Part shown: positions 1 through 7,544 of the stretch, piece by piece | Layout: each line of letters begins with the position of its first letter | How positions within the stretch are numbered: position 1 is the stretch's first letter | Assembly (NCBI RefSeq): GCF_000970675.1 | Contig: NZ_LAJA01000007.1 | Span: 186,001 to 250,000, forward strand | Reading direction: 5' to 3' | Length of the DNA stretch: 64,000 bases | DNA from: Domibacillus tundrae | GTDB lineage: Bacteria; Bacillota; Bacilli; Bacillales; Domibacillaceae | The notes under the pieces: model-generated | What the model saw: the letters and a program-made list of their open reading frames with translations, nothing else | What the model was told of the DNA's origin: nothing | Database searches by the model: none | Translations under genes and position numbers: made by a program

Positions 1-592
1 AAAACGGCTTCTTCATATGTAATGGCGACAATTTATTCATTGATTTTTTCTTATCAAAAAAACCGTCCGGAAAGTCTATAAGCCCGTATGTATTGCAAAT
101 AGCCTGAAAGTCACCTGTCGCGCCGCTTCCAGTCAAGACAATCCGCCAGCCATTATCTGCCCGGCGCACATCTCCAATGACGAGACCTGCTGCATCAGAA
201 AAGTCCTCCCCAAGCTCATAACGGACCAATTCTTCTTTTGTTTCACCATTGATCATGCGGACAAATGCTTCGTTGACATCACGAAATGTGCGATCGTCCG
301 ATTGATGAAGTGCTACAGCGATGACAATTTTATTAACAGACGCAGGCAGCATGGACAACTGAACGTATAATTCTTCATTATCACCAGTGCCCGCACCTGT
401 TTGATTATCATTTGATAAAAGCAGCACACCGTCAAGAGCCGTCAATTGGTTATAAAAGACGATGTGTTCATATGAACGGACTGTATCGGTTTCATCAACT
501 AAAATTGCCATCATATCAAGATCAAATAGTGAAGCGCTGCCATCCCATCCTAGCGCAATTTTAATCGATTGCTTCAGCCGATTCGGTCTCAA
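1..592 (-). CDS. TerD-family (tellurite/stress) protein, 3' end outside window
   Basis: The minus-strand frame stays open from a TTG at 592 to the window edge (about 197 codons, no stop seen). It reads IKIALGWDGSAS near the start, then SYEHIVFYNQL, LPASVNKIVIAVAL and GDNEELYVQLS, which are characteristic of the TerD/TerE/CABP1 calcium-binding fold. A strong GGGAGG lies 8 nt upstream of the TTG. The N-terminus is shorter than in most TerD proteins, which carry about 25 residues before the first conserved strand, so the true start could differ. Family members act in general stress and tellurite resistance. The C-terminal part cannot be judged here. Confidence 0.85.
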   Translation of the reverse strand, partial: MRPNRLKQSIKIALGWDGSASLFDLDMMAILVDETDTVRSYEHIVFYNQLTALDGVLLLSNDNQTGAGTGDNEELYVQLSMLPASVNKIVIAVALHQSDDRTFRDVNEAFVRMINGETKEELVRYELGEDFSDAAGLVIGDVRRADNGWRIVLTGSGATGDFQAICNTYGLIDFPDGFFDKKKSMNKLSPLHMKKPF

Positions 593-661
593 AAAAATTC
601 CTCCCTTCTCTTTGATCATAACAGCTGCGGGCTTTCTTTCAAAGCAAAAGCCCGCCATTAA

Positions 662-1465
662 TCACCTTGTTTCCCGTTGAAGCTGGTTTAACATTTGATC
701 CGCAATCGCGTGGTAGCCCAGCTCACTTGGATGAATACCATCATCCGACAAATTTTGCGGCATCTCGCTATTAATGACCTCTGCTGTGTCAACAACAACC
801 GCATAATCATGTTCCGCCGCCAGCTCATAAAACTGAACGTTCCATCGTGGCAAAAACCGGTCCGCAAGTGTATACAATTCAAATTCTTTTTCCAGCGGAT
901 TATACAATTCAAGCAATAAAACCGTTGCGTCTGGATTTAATGTGTGTACCCGGTTCATAATATCGGTCAAATTAGTATTAAATTCTGTCTGAAGCGAATC
1001 TATTGATTGAACTGCCTCGTAAAACCCTTCTTCAAATCCAAGCTTCAAAATATCATTTCCGCCAATATTAATGGTGACAATATCTGCCTGCTTAATTTGT
1101 TCATCAAACTGTCCGTTTTGCACAAGCTCATTCAATTCACTGCTCGTTATTTCATTAATTCCCTCATTTTGAAATTGAACCTCTTTTTGAATGGATGATT
1201 CGAGGTTTTCTGAAAATGTTTTGACCAGATTTTCTTTTGGATTCGCACCAAATCCGGTAATAACTGAATCCCCAATGGCAATATGACGAAGCACTTGCTT
1301 GTCGCTTTTACGAAAATACTCAACATACGTGTCTTTCCGCTCGCTCGCAAGTGTATGAGGTCCTTCTTTTAACTGTTCTATTTGATATTGCGGATAATAC
1401 ATCCAAATCGCAAACCCTGCCACACAAGCTGCTAAAAGACTAAAAATGGTAGCGATCACTTTCAT
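662..1465 (-). CDS. SGNH/GDSL-family membrane-anchored hydrolase
   Basis: A 267-residue protein with an N-terminal hydrophobic segment (about residues 4-24) and no lipobox, so it is probably anchored outside the cell by an uncleaved signal. The SGNH blocks are present: IGDS with nucleophile Ser67, GGND at 135-138, and the C-terminal DGIH with Asp242 and His245. These define a lipase/esterase or carbohydrate-esterase fold, related to YpmR-type proteins of Bacillus. The substrate cannot be read from the sequence. It follows the TerD-like gene in opposite map order on the same strand, with a 69-bp gap, so co-transcription towards terD is possible. Confidence 0.85.
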   Translation of the reverse strand: MKVIATIFSLLAACVAGFAIWMYYPQYQIEQLKEGPHTLASERKDTYVEYFRKSDKQVLRHIAIGDSVITGFGANPKENLVKTFSENLESSIQKEVQFQNEGINEITSSELNELVQNGQFDEQIKQADIVTINIGGNDILKLGFEEGFYEAVQSIDSLQTEFNTNLTDIMNRVHTLNPDATVLLLELYNPLEKEFELYTLADRFLPRWNVQFYELAAEHDYAVVVDTAEVINSEMPQNLSDDGIHPSELGYHAIADQMLNQLQRETR

Positions 1466-1836
1466 GTTCTGCCCATTGTTCCTCCTTTTATATCGAAATA
1501 CCTTTCAGTATGACCGTATTAATTGTTCATTATACGTGTGGGCGCATTGTTTCCTCAACTGATCTGTTTCTTATATCGATTTCACCAGGCATCTTTTTCA
1601 TAGCCACACTGTTCCCAATAGCCAATATGCTCTTCGTCAATCAGCTCAATACGGAGCACCGGCAGGCAATAAAGAAAACCGATCCAAATATGACTTTCTT
1701 TTATCCATACCCGCATTTCCGGAAAAGAAGCCCGGAGTGCCGTCGAAAAAAACAGAAAATCTTACACATCCTTTTCTTTTATTTTTCTTTAGTTTACGCT
1801 GTTCCTTTCTTCCTCTTAAATTTAGTTGTATTTATG
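1466..1836. other. Intergenic region without recognisable gene
   Basis: About 370 bp between the SGNH hydrolase and the foldase. A long plus-strand reading frame crosses it (from 1510) but has hydrophobic, low-complexity translation, no ribosome binding site, and runs antisense into the foldase gene. I see no gene or RNA here beyond the terminator at its end. Confidence 0.6.
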
Positions 1837-1865
1837 AAAAAACCCCTGTCTATTTCGACAGGGTT
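1837..1865 (-). terminator. Intrinsic terminator of the foldase gene
   Basis: The stem AACCCTGTC / GACAGGGGTT with loop GAAATA, read on the minus strand, is followed by a run of T. It sits just downstream of the foldase stop. Confidence 0.85.
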
Positions 1866-1870
1866 CATGC

Positions 1871-2755
1871 TCATTCAAACGAATTGTAGATATCATATTC
1901 CTCCTGTTTTTCTTCAAGCCAAGTTGTGTATTCAGTTGACAGCTTTTCCTGCATCAGTGCTTCTTTTATTTCTGCTGTACTGTCTTTTAAATTCGCTTCT
2001 TTCGCTTCCTGCTTATCAGTTACTTTAATAATATGATAGCCATAATCGGTTTTTACCGGATCACTTGTTTCTCCGACTTCCATCGCAAATGCGGCGGTTT
2101 CAAATTCCGCTGCCATTTCCCCAGTGCCAAAAAAGCCAAGCTCCCCTCCGTTTTTCCCACTCGTTGTGTCAGTAGAATATTCTTTCGCCAGCTCGGCAAA
2201 GTCGCCGCCGGCCGCTAGTTTCGCCGCTACTTCATTTACTTTTTCTTCATCACCCACCAAAATATGACTCGCTTCCACTTGCTCAGATGTCGCAAACGTC
2301 TCTTTATTTTCATCAAAATATGTGCTGATTTCTTCATCTGTAATTTCGATGCGCGGCTCGAGCAGTTTTACCGTCTGCAAATAAATTTTAATGTCTTTTT
2401 TCATGTCTTCTTCTGTCATACCGCCAGATTCCAGCGCTGCCGTATACGCTTCTTCACCGCCATATGATTCAATCGTTGCATCGAGTTCTTCCTGAATTTC
2501 TTCGTCTGTGACTTTAACCTTTTCCTTTGCTGCTTCTTTTTCGACAATTTTATCTGCAATGAGGGATGCCGCCGTATCAGCCCCGTACGTCTCAACGAGC
2601 GAATCGTACAATTCATCTTTTGTAATTTTCGTGCCGCCTACTTCAGCTATCGTTTCCGCGCTGCTGTCCGCCGTCGCAAAAAAGAAACCAGCTGCCGCAA
2701 TCACGGCAATCACACTTGTCCATAAATACGTCCTACCACTTTTCAAAAACTTCAT
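1871..2755 (-). CDS. PrsA-like foldase, parvulin-type peptidyl-prolyl isomerase
   Basis: A 294-residue secreted foldase. An N-terminal hydrophobic segment (about 10-28) is followed by a SurA/PrsA N-terminal region and one parvulin domain at about 155-250, with SHILV at 163-167 and YGYHIIKV near its end. PrsA helps secreted proteins fold after Sec export. Unlike classical PrsA there is no lipobox cysteine, so it should be held by a transmembrane anchor. That resembles YacD-type homologues more than the lipoprotein PrsA. A decayed copy of the same gene lies about 800 bp away (3571-3652). Confidence 0.9.
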   Translation of the reverse strand: MKFLKSGRTYLWTSVIAVIAAAGFFFATADSSAETIAEVGGTKITKDELYDSLVETYGADTAASLIADKIVEKEAAKEKVKVTDEEIQEELDATIESYGGEEAYTAALESGGMTEEDMKKDIKIYLQTVKLLEPRIEITDEEISTYFDENKETFATSEQVEASHILVGDEEKVNEVAAKLAAGGDFAELAKEYSTDTTSGKNGGELGFFGTGEMAAEFETAAFAMEVGETSDPVKTDYGYHIIKVTDKQEAKEANLKDSTAEIKEALMQEKLSTEYTTWLEEKQEEYDIYNSFE

Positions 2756-2821
2756 CTTCTCGCTCCCAACATTTATGATCTATGGTTAGTATAAAAAAGA
2801 AAAGTGAAAGAACGGTGAAAA

Positions 2822-3451
2822 CTACATAAAAGTGTGTCCACTCTTCACAAAATCTATTTCGCACTTGATTGATTCCATTTTTTCATCAAGTACTTTCATC
2901 GTATCCGCTGCGCTTTTAAGTTCTTTGCGGAGCGCATGGGGGATTTCCTGGTCGAATTTGTAAAACAGCTTGTGTTCAAGACTTGCCCAAAAGTCCATCG
3001 CAACGGTGCGCATTTGGATTTCCACTAATGTTTTTTCCGTCGAAGCGGCAAGAAACACCGGGATTTTCACGATAAGGTGCAGGCTTTGATAACCGTTTGG
3101 CTTCGGTTTTTGTATGTAGTCTTTTAAATTAACGACGGTAATATCCCGCTGATGCTTAATCATACGCAGTACGTGATAGATATCCGATGTAAAGGAACAC
3201 GTAATGCGGATGCCTGCCATGTCGTGAACATAACGGCGCGCATTTTCCGGTGTGAGCGCGTATCCTTTCCGCTCAAGCTTTTGAATAATGCCCTGCTGGT
3301 GTTTCAGGCGGGATTTAATATGTTCAATTGGATTGTATTGATGAATATGCTGAAATTCTTCATTTAAAATTTGCAGCTTTGTGTTCACTTCATCCATCGC
3401 AAACTTATGAATGAGCATGAGCTTTTTCCACTTTTCCATCTCTTGATTCAT
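2822..3451 (-). CDS. ywaC: Small alarmone synthetase, YwaC/RelP type
   Basis: A 209-residue synthetase-only RelA/SpoT homologue. It makes (p)ppGpp from ATP and GDP/GTP and has no hydrolase, TGS or ACT domain. Conserved blocks include DMAGIRITC, KPNGYQSLHLI, EIQMRT and AMDFWASLEHKL. These and the length fit the YwaC (SasA/RelP) branch better than YjbM (SasB/RelQ). In Bacillus this branch is induced by cell-wall stress; no SigM-type promoter was identified with confidence here. It lies 66 bp upstream of the foldase on the same strand, but a link in function is only inference. Confidence 0.93.
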   Translation of the reverse strand: MNQEMEKWKKLMLIHKFAMDEVNTKLQILNEEFQHIHQYNPIEHIKSRLKHQQGIIQKLERKGYALTPENARRYVHDMAGIRITCSFTSDIYHVLRMIKHQRDITVVNLKDYIQKPKPNGYQSLHLIVKIPVFLAASTEKTLVEIQMRTVAMDFWASLEHKLFYKFDQEIPHALRKELKSAADTMKVLDEKMESIKCEIDFVKSGHTFM

Positions 3452-3570
3452 TATTTACACGTCTTTTATCGTTCGTTACCTATTGAGCGTAACGGTAATA
3501 GTGAAAATTAAGTGAAAAAAGCAGTCCCGTTTACACAGGACCGCGATCCAGCCTTTTTCCTTTGACGGAG

Positions 3571-3652
3571 CAATTAATGTCTTTTTTCATGTCTTCTTTT
3601 GTCATCCCGCCTACTTCAGCTGCCCGCTGCCGCAAAAAGAAATCGGTTATTT
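3571..3652 (-). pseudogene. Deletion scar of a second prsA-like gene
   Basis: The minus strand reads AAEVGG-MTKEDMKKDIN. This joins residues 36-41 of the neighbouring foldase (IAEVGG) directly to residues 111-122 (GGMTEEDMKKDI). About 24 bp are identical to the foldase around 2388-2412. The junction lies on a shared GGCGG present at both points of the intact gene. A second, smaller deletion is visible towards the signal peptide, where TTCTTTTTGCGGC-like sequence is kept. It is therefore a tandem copy reduced to under 100 bp, not an independent gene. Confidence 0.8.
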
Positions 3653-3664
3653 AATTTTCATCTT

Positions 3665-3692
3665 AAAAAAAAAGCACCCTTTTAAGATGCTC
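3665..3692 (-). terminator. Intrinsic terminator overlapping a stop codon
   Basis: The minus-strand hairpin AGCATCTT / AAGGGTGCT (G-T pairs allowed) is followed by nine T. It overlaps the end of the hypothetical gene at 3691. Confidence 0.75.
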
Positions 3693-4086
3693 AGCCGTTT
3701 CCATTGCCGCTTGTTAATTCAAAGTTTCCGAGTTGATTTACATCTACATTCAGCCTGTCGGACGCATTTAAATAGCGTAATATTGTAATAAACTGGTCTT
3801 GATCCATGCCGTGCTTTTCCATCTGCGCGCGCATATTATCGAACGGAGGGAGTTCGTCTGTTTCCGTTCCCGCCTCTATATAAGGAGAAAAATATCGAAA
3901 AACCACGTCCACTTCTTCTTTGTTTATAAAATTCAAGTTTCCAAATTCTTTCATTAAAGCTTCTTCAAACCCGTTTAACAAGCCGTAGATATGACCGTTA
4001 TCTACCTTGCTGATTCCTTGTTGTTTTTGAATTTCATATAATTCACCCAGTACTTTCCCTAAGGTCAATGTCAAGTCTTTATCCAC
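3691..4086 (-). CDS. Hypothetical acidic protein, 131 aa
   Basis: I do not recognise the family. The protein is soluble, acidic and mostly helical in look, with no signal peptide, membrane segment or cysteine. GGGAGG-like ribosome binding sequence precedes the ATG and a terminator follows directly, so it is probably a single-gene transcript. The C-terminus ends in a flexible SGNGNG. Confidence 0.75.
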   Translation of the reverse strand: MDKDLTLTLGKVLGELYEIQKQQGISKVDNGHIYGLLNGFEEALMKEFGNLNFINKEEVDVVFRYFSPYIEAGTETDELPPFDNMRAQMEKHGMDQDQFITILRYLNASDRLNVDVNQLGNFELTSGNGNG

Positions 4087-4183
4087 CTTATTCCCTCCTT
4101 TTTCTTTATCTTAAGCAGATAAACCCAATTTATACAGCTTGCTTTTTTCAAATTTCCCCGCTCTGTTTGACTTTAAGCGGCGC

Positions 4184-4480
4184 TCAATTTGAATGAAGTT
4201 TGTGTGCCTCCAGCCATGCACGTAAACTGGTTCGGGAAAAATACATTTTTCCGTTTATCTTTATAGAAGGGATATCCCGGTTTTCCTCAAGCAGTGCTTT
4301 TGTATCTCCTTTTGGGGTACCGATAAAACGGTGCACCTCGCCTGCTTCAATTAATTCAGGCCGATCATTTTTTTTAAAATGATCGATAAAATTTTTTTCG
4401 GACGGATTTTTCCAGTTTTTCAGCCCATCCCCAATAAAATAGCCCGCTATGGCAATTCCCACTCCTAAAAACAAACTCAT
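4184..4480 (-). CDS. Membrane-anchored helix-turn-helix-like small protein
   Basis: A 98-residue protein. The ATG at 4480 was chosen over an upstream in-frame start because GAAGGAGGG lies right before it. An N-terminal hydrophobic segment (MSLFLGVGIAIAGYFIGDGL) is followed by a domain of about 60 residues: ELIEAGEVHRFIG, then SIKINGKMYFSRTSLRAWL. That pattern resembles AlpA/excisionase-type winged helix-turn-helix modules. A DNA-binding module tied to the membrane is unusual, and neither its target nor its role can be inferred. Confidence 0.75.
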   Translation of the reverse strand: MSLFLGVGIAIAGYFIGDGLKNWKNPSEKNFIDHFKKNDRPELIEAGEVHRFIGTPKGDTKALLEENRDIPSIKINGKMYFSRTSLRAWLEAHKLHSN

Positions 4481-4556
4481 GGCTTGTCCCTCCTTCTCAT
4501 TCTTTATCCACTTTCCTATCCTATGAACAAACGCCAAAAATCATTTCCTCTTTTAA

Positions 4557-4583
4557 AATAAAAAAACGTGCCTAAGCACGTTT
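4557..4583 (-). terminator. Intrinsic terminator of desK-desR
   Basis: Perfect stem AAACGTGC / GCACGTTT with a T run on the minus strand, 40 bp after the desR stop. Confidence 0.9.
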
Positions 4584-4621
4584 GGTCATTTCAAAAATTA
4601 GTAAAGCTTTTAATCAGCTGA

Positions 4622-5221
4622 TTATTTAAACCAGCCCTTTTCTTTCGACTGGGAAATCGCTTCGATTCGATTTTTCACTTCTAATTTATCAAAGATGGTG
4701 GAGATGTAGTTGCGGACTGTACCGTTTTTTAAATTAAGCTTTTTCGCAATCTCGCCCGTATTTTTCCCTTCTGCTACAAGTGAGAGTACATCTTTTTCCC
4801 GTTCAGTGAGTGGATTCTCTTCGCTGTAAAAGTCGTCCATCAGCTCCGGTGCATATACTTTACGCCCGTTCATAATGCTGCGGATCGAGCTTGCGAGTTC
4901 TTCGCTCGGGCTGTCTTTTAATAAATAGCCGCTCACTTTCGCTTTTAATGCGCGTTGAAAATAGCCGGTTCGGGCAAATGTCGTTAAAATAATCACTTTG
5001 CACGGGTCGCCTTTCAACTCTTCAGCGGCTTCAAGCCCGGTCTTGAGCGGCATTTCAATGTCCATAATGCAAATGTCCGGCTGTAATTCACGAACAAGCG
5101 CTACGGCTTCTTCTCCGTTTGCCGCCTGGCCGATGACCTCCATATCGTCTTCTAAGCTGAGCAGCGATCCAAGTGCACCAAGCAGCATACGCTGATCTTC
5201 CGCAATAACAATTCGAATCAT
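4622..5221 (-). CDS. desR: Response regulator DesR
   Basis: A 199-residue NarL/FixJ-family regulator, the same length as Bacillus DesR. The receiver domain (about 1-120) has acidic residues E8/D9, phospho-acceptor Asp54 in CIMDIEMP, and conserved Lys in LLKDSP. The C-terminal LuxR-type helix-turn-helix starts at PLTEREKDVL. The start overlaps the desK stop by 4 bp (ATGA type), which implies translational coupling. In Bacillus, phosphorylated DesR activates des when membrane lipids become ordered in the cold. The gene order with desK and des makes the assignment firm. Confidence 0.95.
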   Translation of the reverse strand: MIRIVIAEDQRMLLGALGSLLSLEDDMEVIGQAANGEEAVALVRELQPDICIMDIEMPLKTGLEAAEELKGDPCKVIILTTFARTGYFQRALKAKVSGYLLKDSPSEELASSIRSIMNGRKVYAPELMDDFYSEENPLTEREKDVLSLVAEGKNTGEIAKKLNLKNGTVRNYISTIFDKLEVKNRIEAISQSKEKGWFK

Positions 5222-6351
5222 GTTCTTGCCTCCTCATCATGTTGTGTTACGTTATTCGGCACCGTCATCACAAGTATCGTGCCATTTTCACATCGGACGT
5301 CCAAACTGCCGTTGACAAATTCAAGCCGTTCACGCATGCCAGGCAGCCCGCTTCCTTTCCCAATGTCATGCCGGCCGAGACCAACCCCGTCATCTTTTAT
5401 CGTCATCCGAACCGCGTCTTCAAGCTGTTCAATTTGAATATGGCACGAAAACGCCTGGCTGTGTTTTACAATATTCGTGACAGCTTCTTTCATACACATG
5501 CTTAACACGTTTTCTACGAACAGCGACCCATTTTCGAGCTGAAATGACGAAGTGCCTGTGTATTCAATTTGCGCCGCTTTTAACATTTGCTGAACAAGGA
5601 TAATTTCATCATTCACCCGGATACCACGCATTGAGGAAACAAGATTTCTCACTTCGTTCAGCGCTGTCCGTGCTGTCTGCTGTATGTCTAACAGTTCACT
5701 TTTTGCTTTTTTCGGATCTTTTTCAATCAGCTTGCGTGCCAAATCACTTTTCAGCCCAATTAATGACAGCTTCTGGCCAAGCGTATCATGCAAGTCGCGG
5801 GCAATCCGCTGCCGTTCCTCCTGCTTAACCAAATCCGAAATCCGGTTATTAGCCATTTGCAGCTCTGCTTCGAGCTTGTCCTGATTTTTTCGGTTGTACA
5901 ATGTAAACGGCAATAAAATAACGCTAATAAAAACAACAATAATAATGGGCAGCTGCCGAATGAACAGCGGGTCCTGGACGACAAGATTGTAGTTGATGGA
6001 TGCGATTGTGCTGACTAAATGAATCACATAAGCAGTGACAAACGCCGCACGGTTGCGGATATTGCCATTGTAATACGCTATATAAAACGAAAAATAAATA
6101 AATTGAAACAAAATCGTCATTGTTACAGAAATAGCAACAAGAATGCAAATCCATAAATAAACCGGCCACTTGGATGATAAAAAAGCAAACCGAAAACTAA
6201 TAAAAAATAAAATAGTTAATGTGATGCCGAGCACAATTTCAATGGTCGAGGAGGATTGGAAAATAAAATAAAATGGTAAAAAACTTAAAATACTCCATAT
6301 GTATGGAGACAGTCCAGAGCTTCTTTGAAGCGATGCGAGTCGTTTTTTCAT
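5218..6351 (-). CDS. desK: Membrane thermosensor histidine kinase DesK
   Basis: A 377-residue kinase with about five hydrophobic segments in residues 15-150, then a coiled-coil linker (LEAELQMANNRISDLVKQEE). The HisKA_3 dimerisation helix holds phospho-acceptor His188 in RDLHDTLGQ, the same number as in B. subtilis DesK. HATPase motifs follow (MKEAVTNIVKHS, DDGVGLG, GSGLPGMRER). In the characterised system the transmembrane region reads bilayer thickness and order and controls kinase versus phosphatase activity. The gene is preceded by its own terminator-separated target gene des. Confidence 0.95.
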   Translation of the reverse strand: MKKRLASLQRSSGLSPYIWSILSFLPFYFIFQSSSTIEIVLGITLTILFFISFRFAFLSSKWPVYLWICILVAISVTMTILFQFIYFSFYIAYYNGNIRNRAAFVTAYVIHLVSTIASINYNLVVQDPLFIRQLPIIIVVFISVILLPFTLYNRKNQDKLEAELQMANNRISDLVKQEERQRIARDLHDTLGQKLSLIGLKSDLARKLIEKDPKKAKSELLDIQQTARTALNEVRNLVSSMRGIRVNDEIILVQQMLKAAQIEYTGTSSFQLENGSLFVENVLSMCMKEAVTNIVKHSQAFSCHIQIEQLEDAVRMTIKDDGVGLGRHDIGKGSGLPGMRERLEFVNGSLDVRCENGTILVMTVPNNVTQHDEEART

Positions 6352-6381
6352 ATAACACCTTTTTTGACCTTATTTTAACAT

Positions 6382-6416
6382 AAAAAAGCTGTCCTCATCG
6401 AGTGAGGACAGCTTTT
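6382..6416 (-). terminator. Intrinsic terminator between des and desK
   Basis: Near-perfect stem AGCTGTCCTCA / TGAGGACAGCT with T runs, best on the minus strand. It would limit read-through from the strongly induced des gene into desKR. Confidence 0.9.
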
Positions 6417-6419
6417 CAG

Positions 6420-7445
6420 TTAATTGACTGCACTTCGTTTGTTAAGCGCACCGTACGTTTTCTTTGCGTCTTTAAACGTAATAAATTTATTCTGTGCTTC
6501 ATCCCACAAACGGAATTTCACGGACTGGATACTCGTCCAGAGTGTAATCGTCGGGACATTTTGAAGCGGCTCTGAATTGGAATGCGCTTCTTCAAGCTGG
6601 TAGTTCGGTACGCGCGGGCTTAAATGATGCACATGGTGGAAACCGATGTTGCCGGTAATCCATTGGAGCGGTTTTGGCAGCTTATAGAACGAACTTCCTT
6701 CAACGGCCGCTTTCACGTAACTCCAGTTTTCATCTTCTTCAAAGTACGAATCTTCGAATGTATGCTGTACATAAAACAACCAAATCCCCATTGCGCCGGC
6801 GATCCAGAACATTGGACCATGTACAAGCAAAAATGCCTGCCAGCCGACAAGCCAGCTCATGAGAAGTGCGGTGCCGAGAATAATCGCGTTCGTTAAATAC
6901 GTATTCATGCGCTCTTTTTTGCGGGCACCTTTTATATTAAATCGATTTTTAATTAAAAACACCCAAATCGGGCCAATCACAAACATGACAAACGGGTTGC
7001 GGTACAAACGGTACGCAATACGCGTTTTCAACGATGCTTCGTAATACTCATTCACAGTCATCATCCACATGTCACCTGTACCGCGCTTATCTAAGTTTGA
7101 ACTCGTCGCATGATGGACATTATGGCTATGCTGCCATTGGTCATACGGGAAAAGCGTCAAAACACCTGTCAATGTACCGACAATGCGATTTAATTTCCGG
7201 TTTTTGAAAAACGAATGGTGGCAGCAGTCATGAAAAATAATGAAGATGCGCGTAATAAATCCAGCACCGACGACCGCAAGTCCAAGTGTTAAGAAATAAG
7301 AAATAGATAAGCTTTCATAAGCCAGATACCAGACCAATAAAAACGGTCCAACCGTGTTGATTAATTGAAAAATGCTTTTTTGTGTATTGGATTTTTCATA
7401 GGGAGCTACTTGTTTTCGTAAAATTTTTGTGTTTTCTTTGCTCAT
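6420..7445 (-). CDS. des: Acyl-lipid fatty acid desaturase Des
   Basis: A 341-residue membrane di-iron desaturase. Three histidine boxes are visible: HDCCHH at 72-77, HSHNVHH at about 106-112 and HHVHH at 270-274. Several hydrophobic hairpins lie between them. In Bacillus this enzyme introduces a double bond (delta-5) into phospholipid acyl chains after a cold shift. A clear GCGGAGG lies upstream of the ATG. It is the presumed target of the adjacent DesK-DesR pair. Confidence 0.95.
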   Translation of the reverse strand: MSKENTKILRKQVAPYEKSNTQKSIFQLINTVGPFLLVWYLAYESLSISYFLTLGLAVVGAGFITRIFIIFHDCCHHSFFKNRKLNRIVGTLTGVLTLFPYDQWQHSHNVHHATSSNLDKRGTGDMWMMTVNEYYEASLKTRIAYRLYRNPFVMFVIGPIWVFLIKNRFNIKGARKKERMNTYLTNAIILGTALLMSWLVGWQAFLLVHGPMFWIAGAMGIWLFYVQHTFEDSYFEEDENWSYVKAAVEGSSFYKLPKPLQWITGNIGFHHVHHLSPRVPNYQLEEAHSNSEPLQNVPTITLWTSIQSVKFRLWDEAQNKFITFKDAKKTYGALNKRSAVN

Positions 7446-7476
7446 GTTTACGTTTCCTCCGCTCAGTTATAGACCT

Positions 7477-7542
7477 AGTATAGCGGAGGGAAAGTATCTT
7501 GTGCAGTAGCACCCGTCATGCATATTATATGACAAGTGTCAT
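7477..7542 (-). promoter_or_regulatory. des promoter with candidate DesR operator
   Basis: On the minus strand a good -10 (TATACT, 7477-7482) has no recognisable -35, as expected for an activator-dependent promoter. Upstream, 7515-7542 carries two overlapping inverted repeats built from GTCAT/ATGAC arms (GTCAT at 7515-7519, ATGAC at 7529-7533, GTCAT at 7538-7542). Their distance, roughly -45 to -72 from the start of transcription, suits DesR. They reach the stop codon of the nucleotidase gene. Assignment to DesR is inference from context. Confidence 0.6.
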
Positions 7543-7544
7543 AT

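Noticed and set aside
1510-2028. 172-codon open plus-strand frame
   Set aside because: It runs antisense into the 3' end of the foldase gene; the translation is low complexity and has no ribosome binding site.
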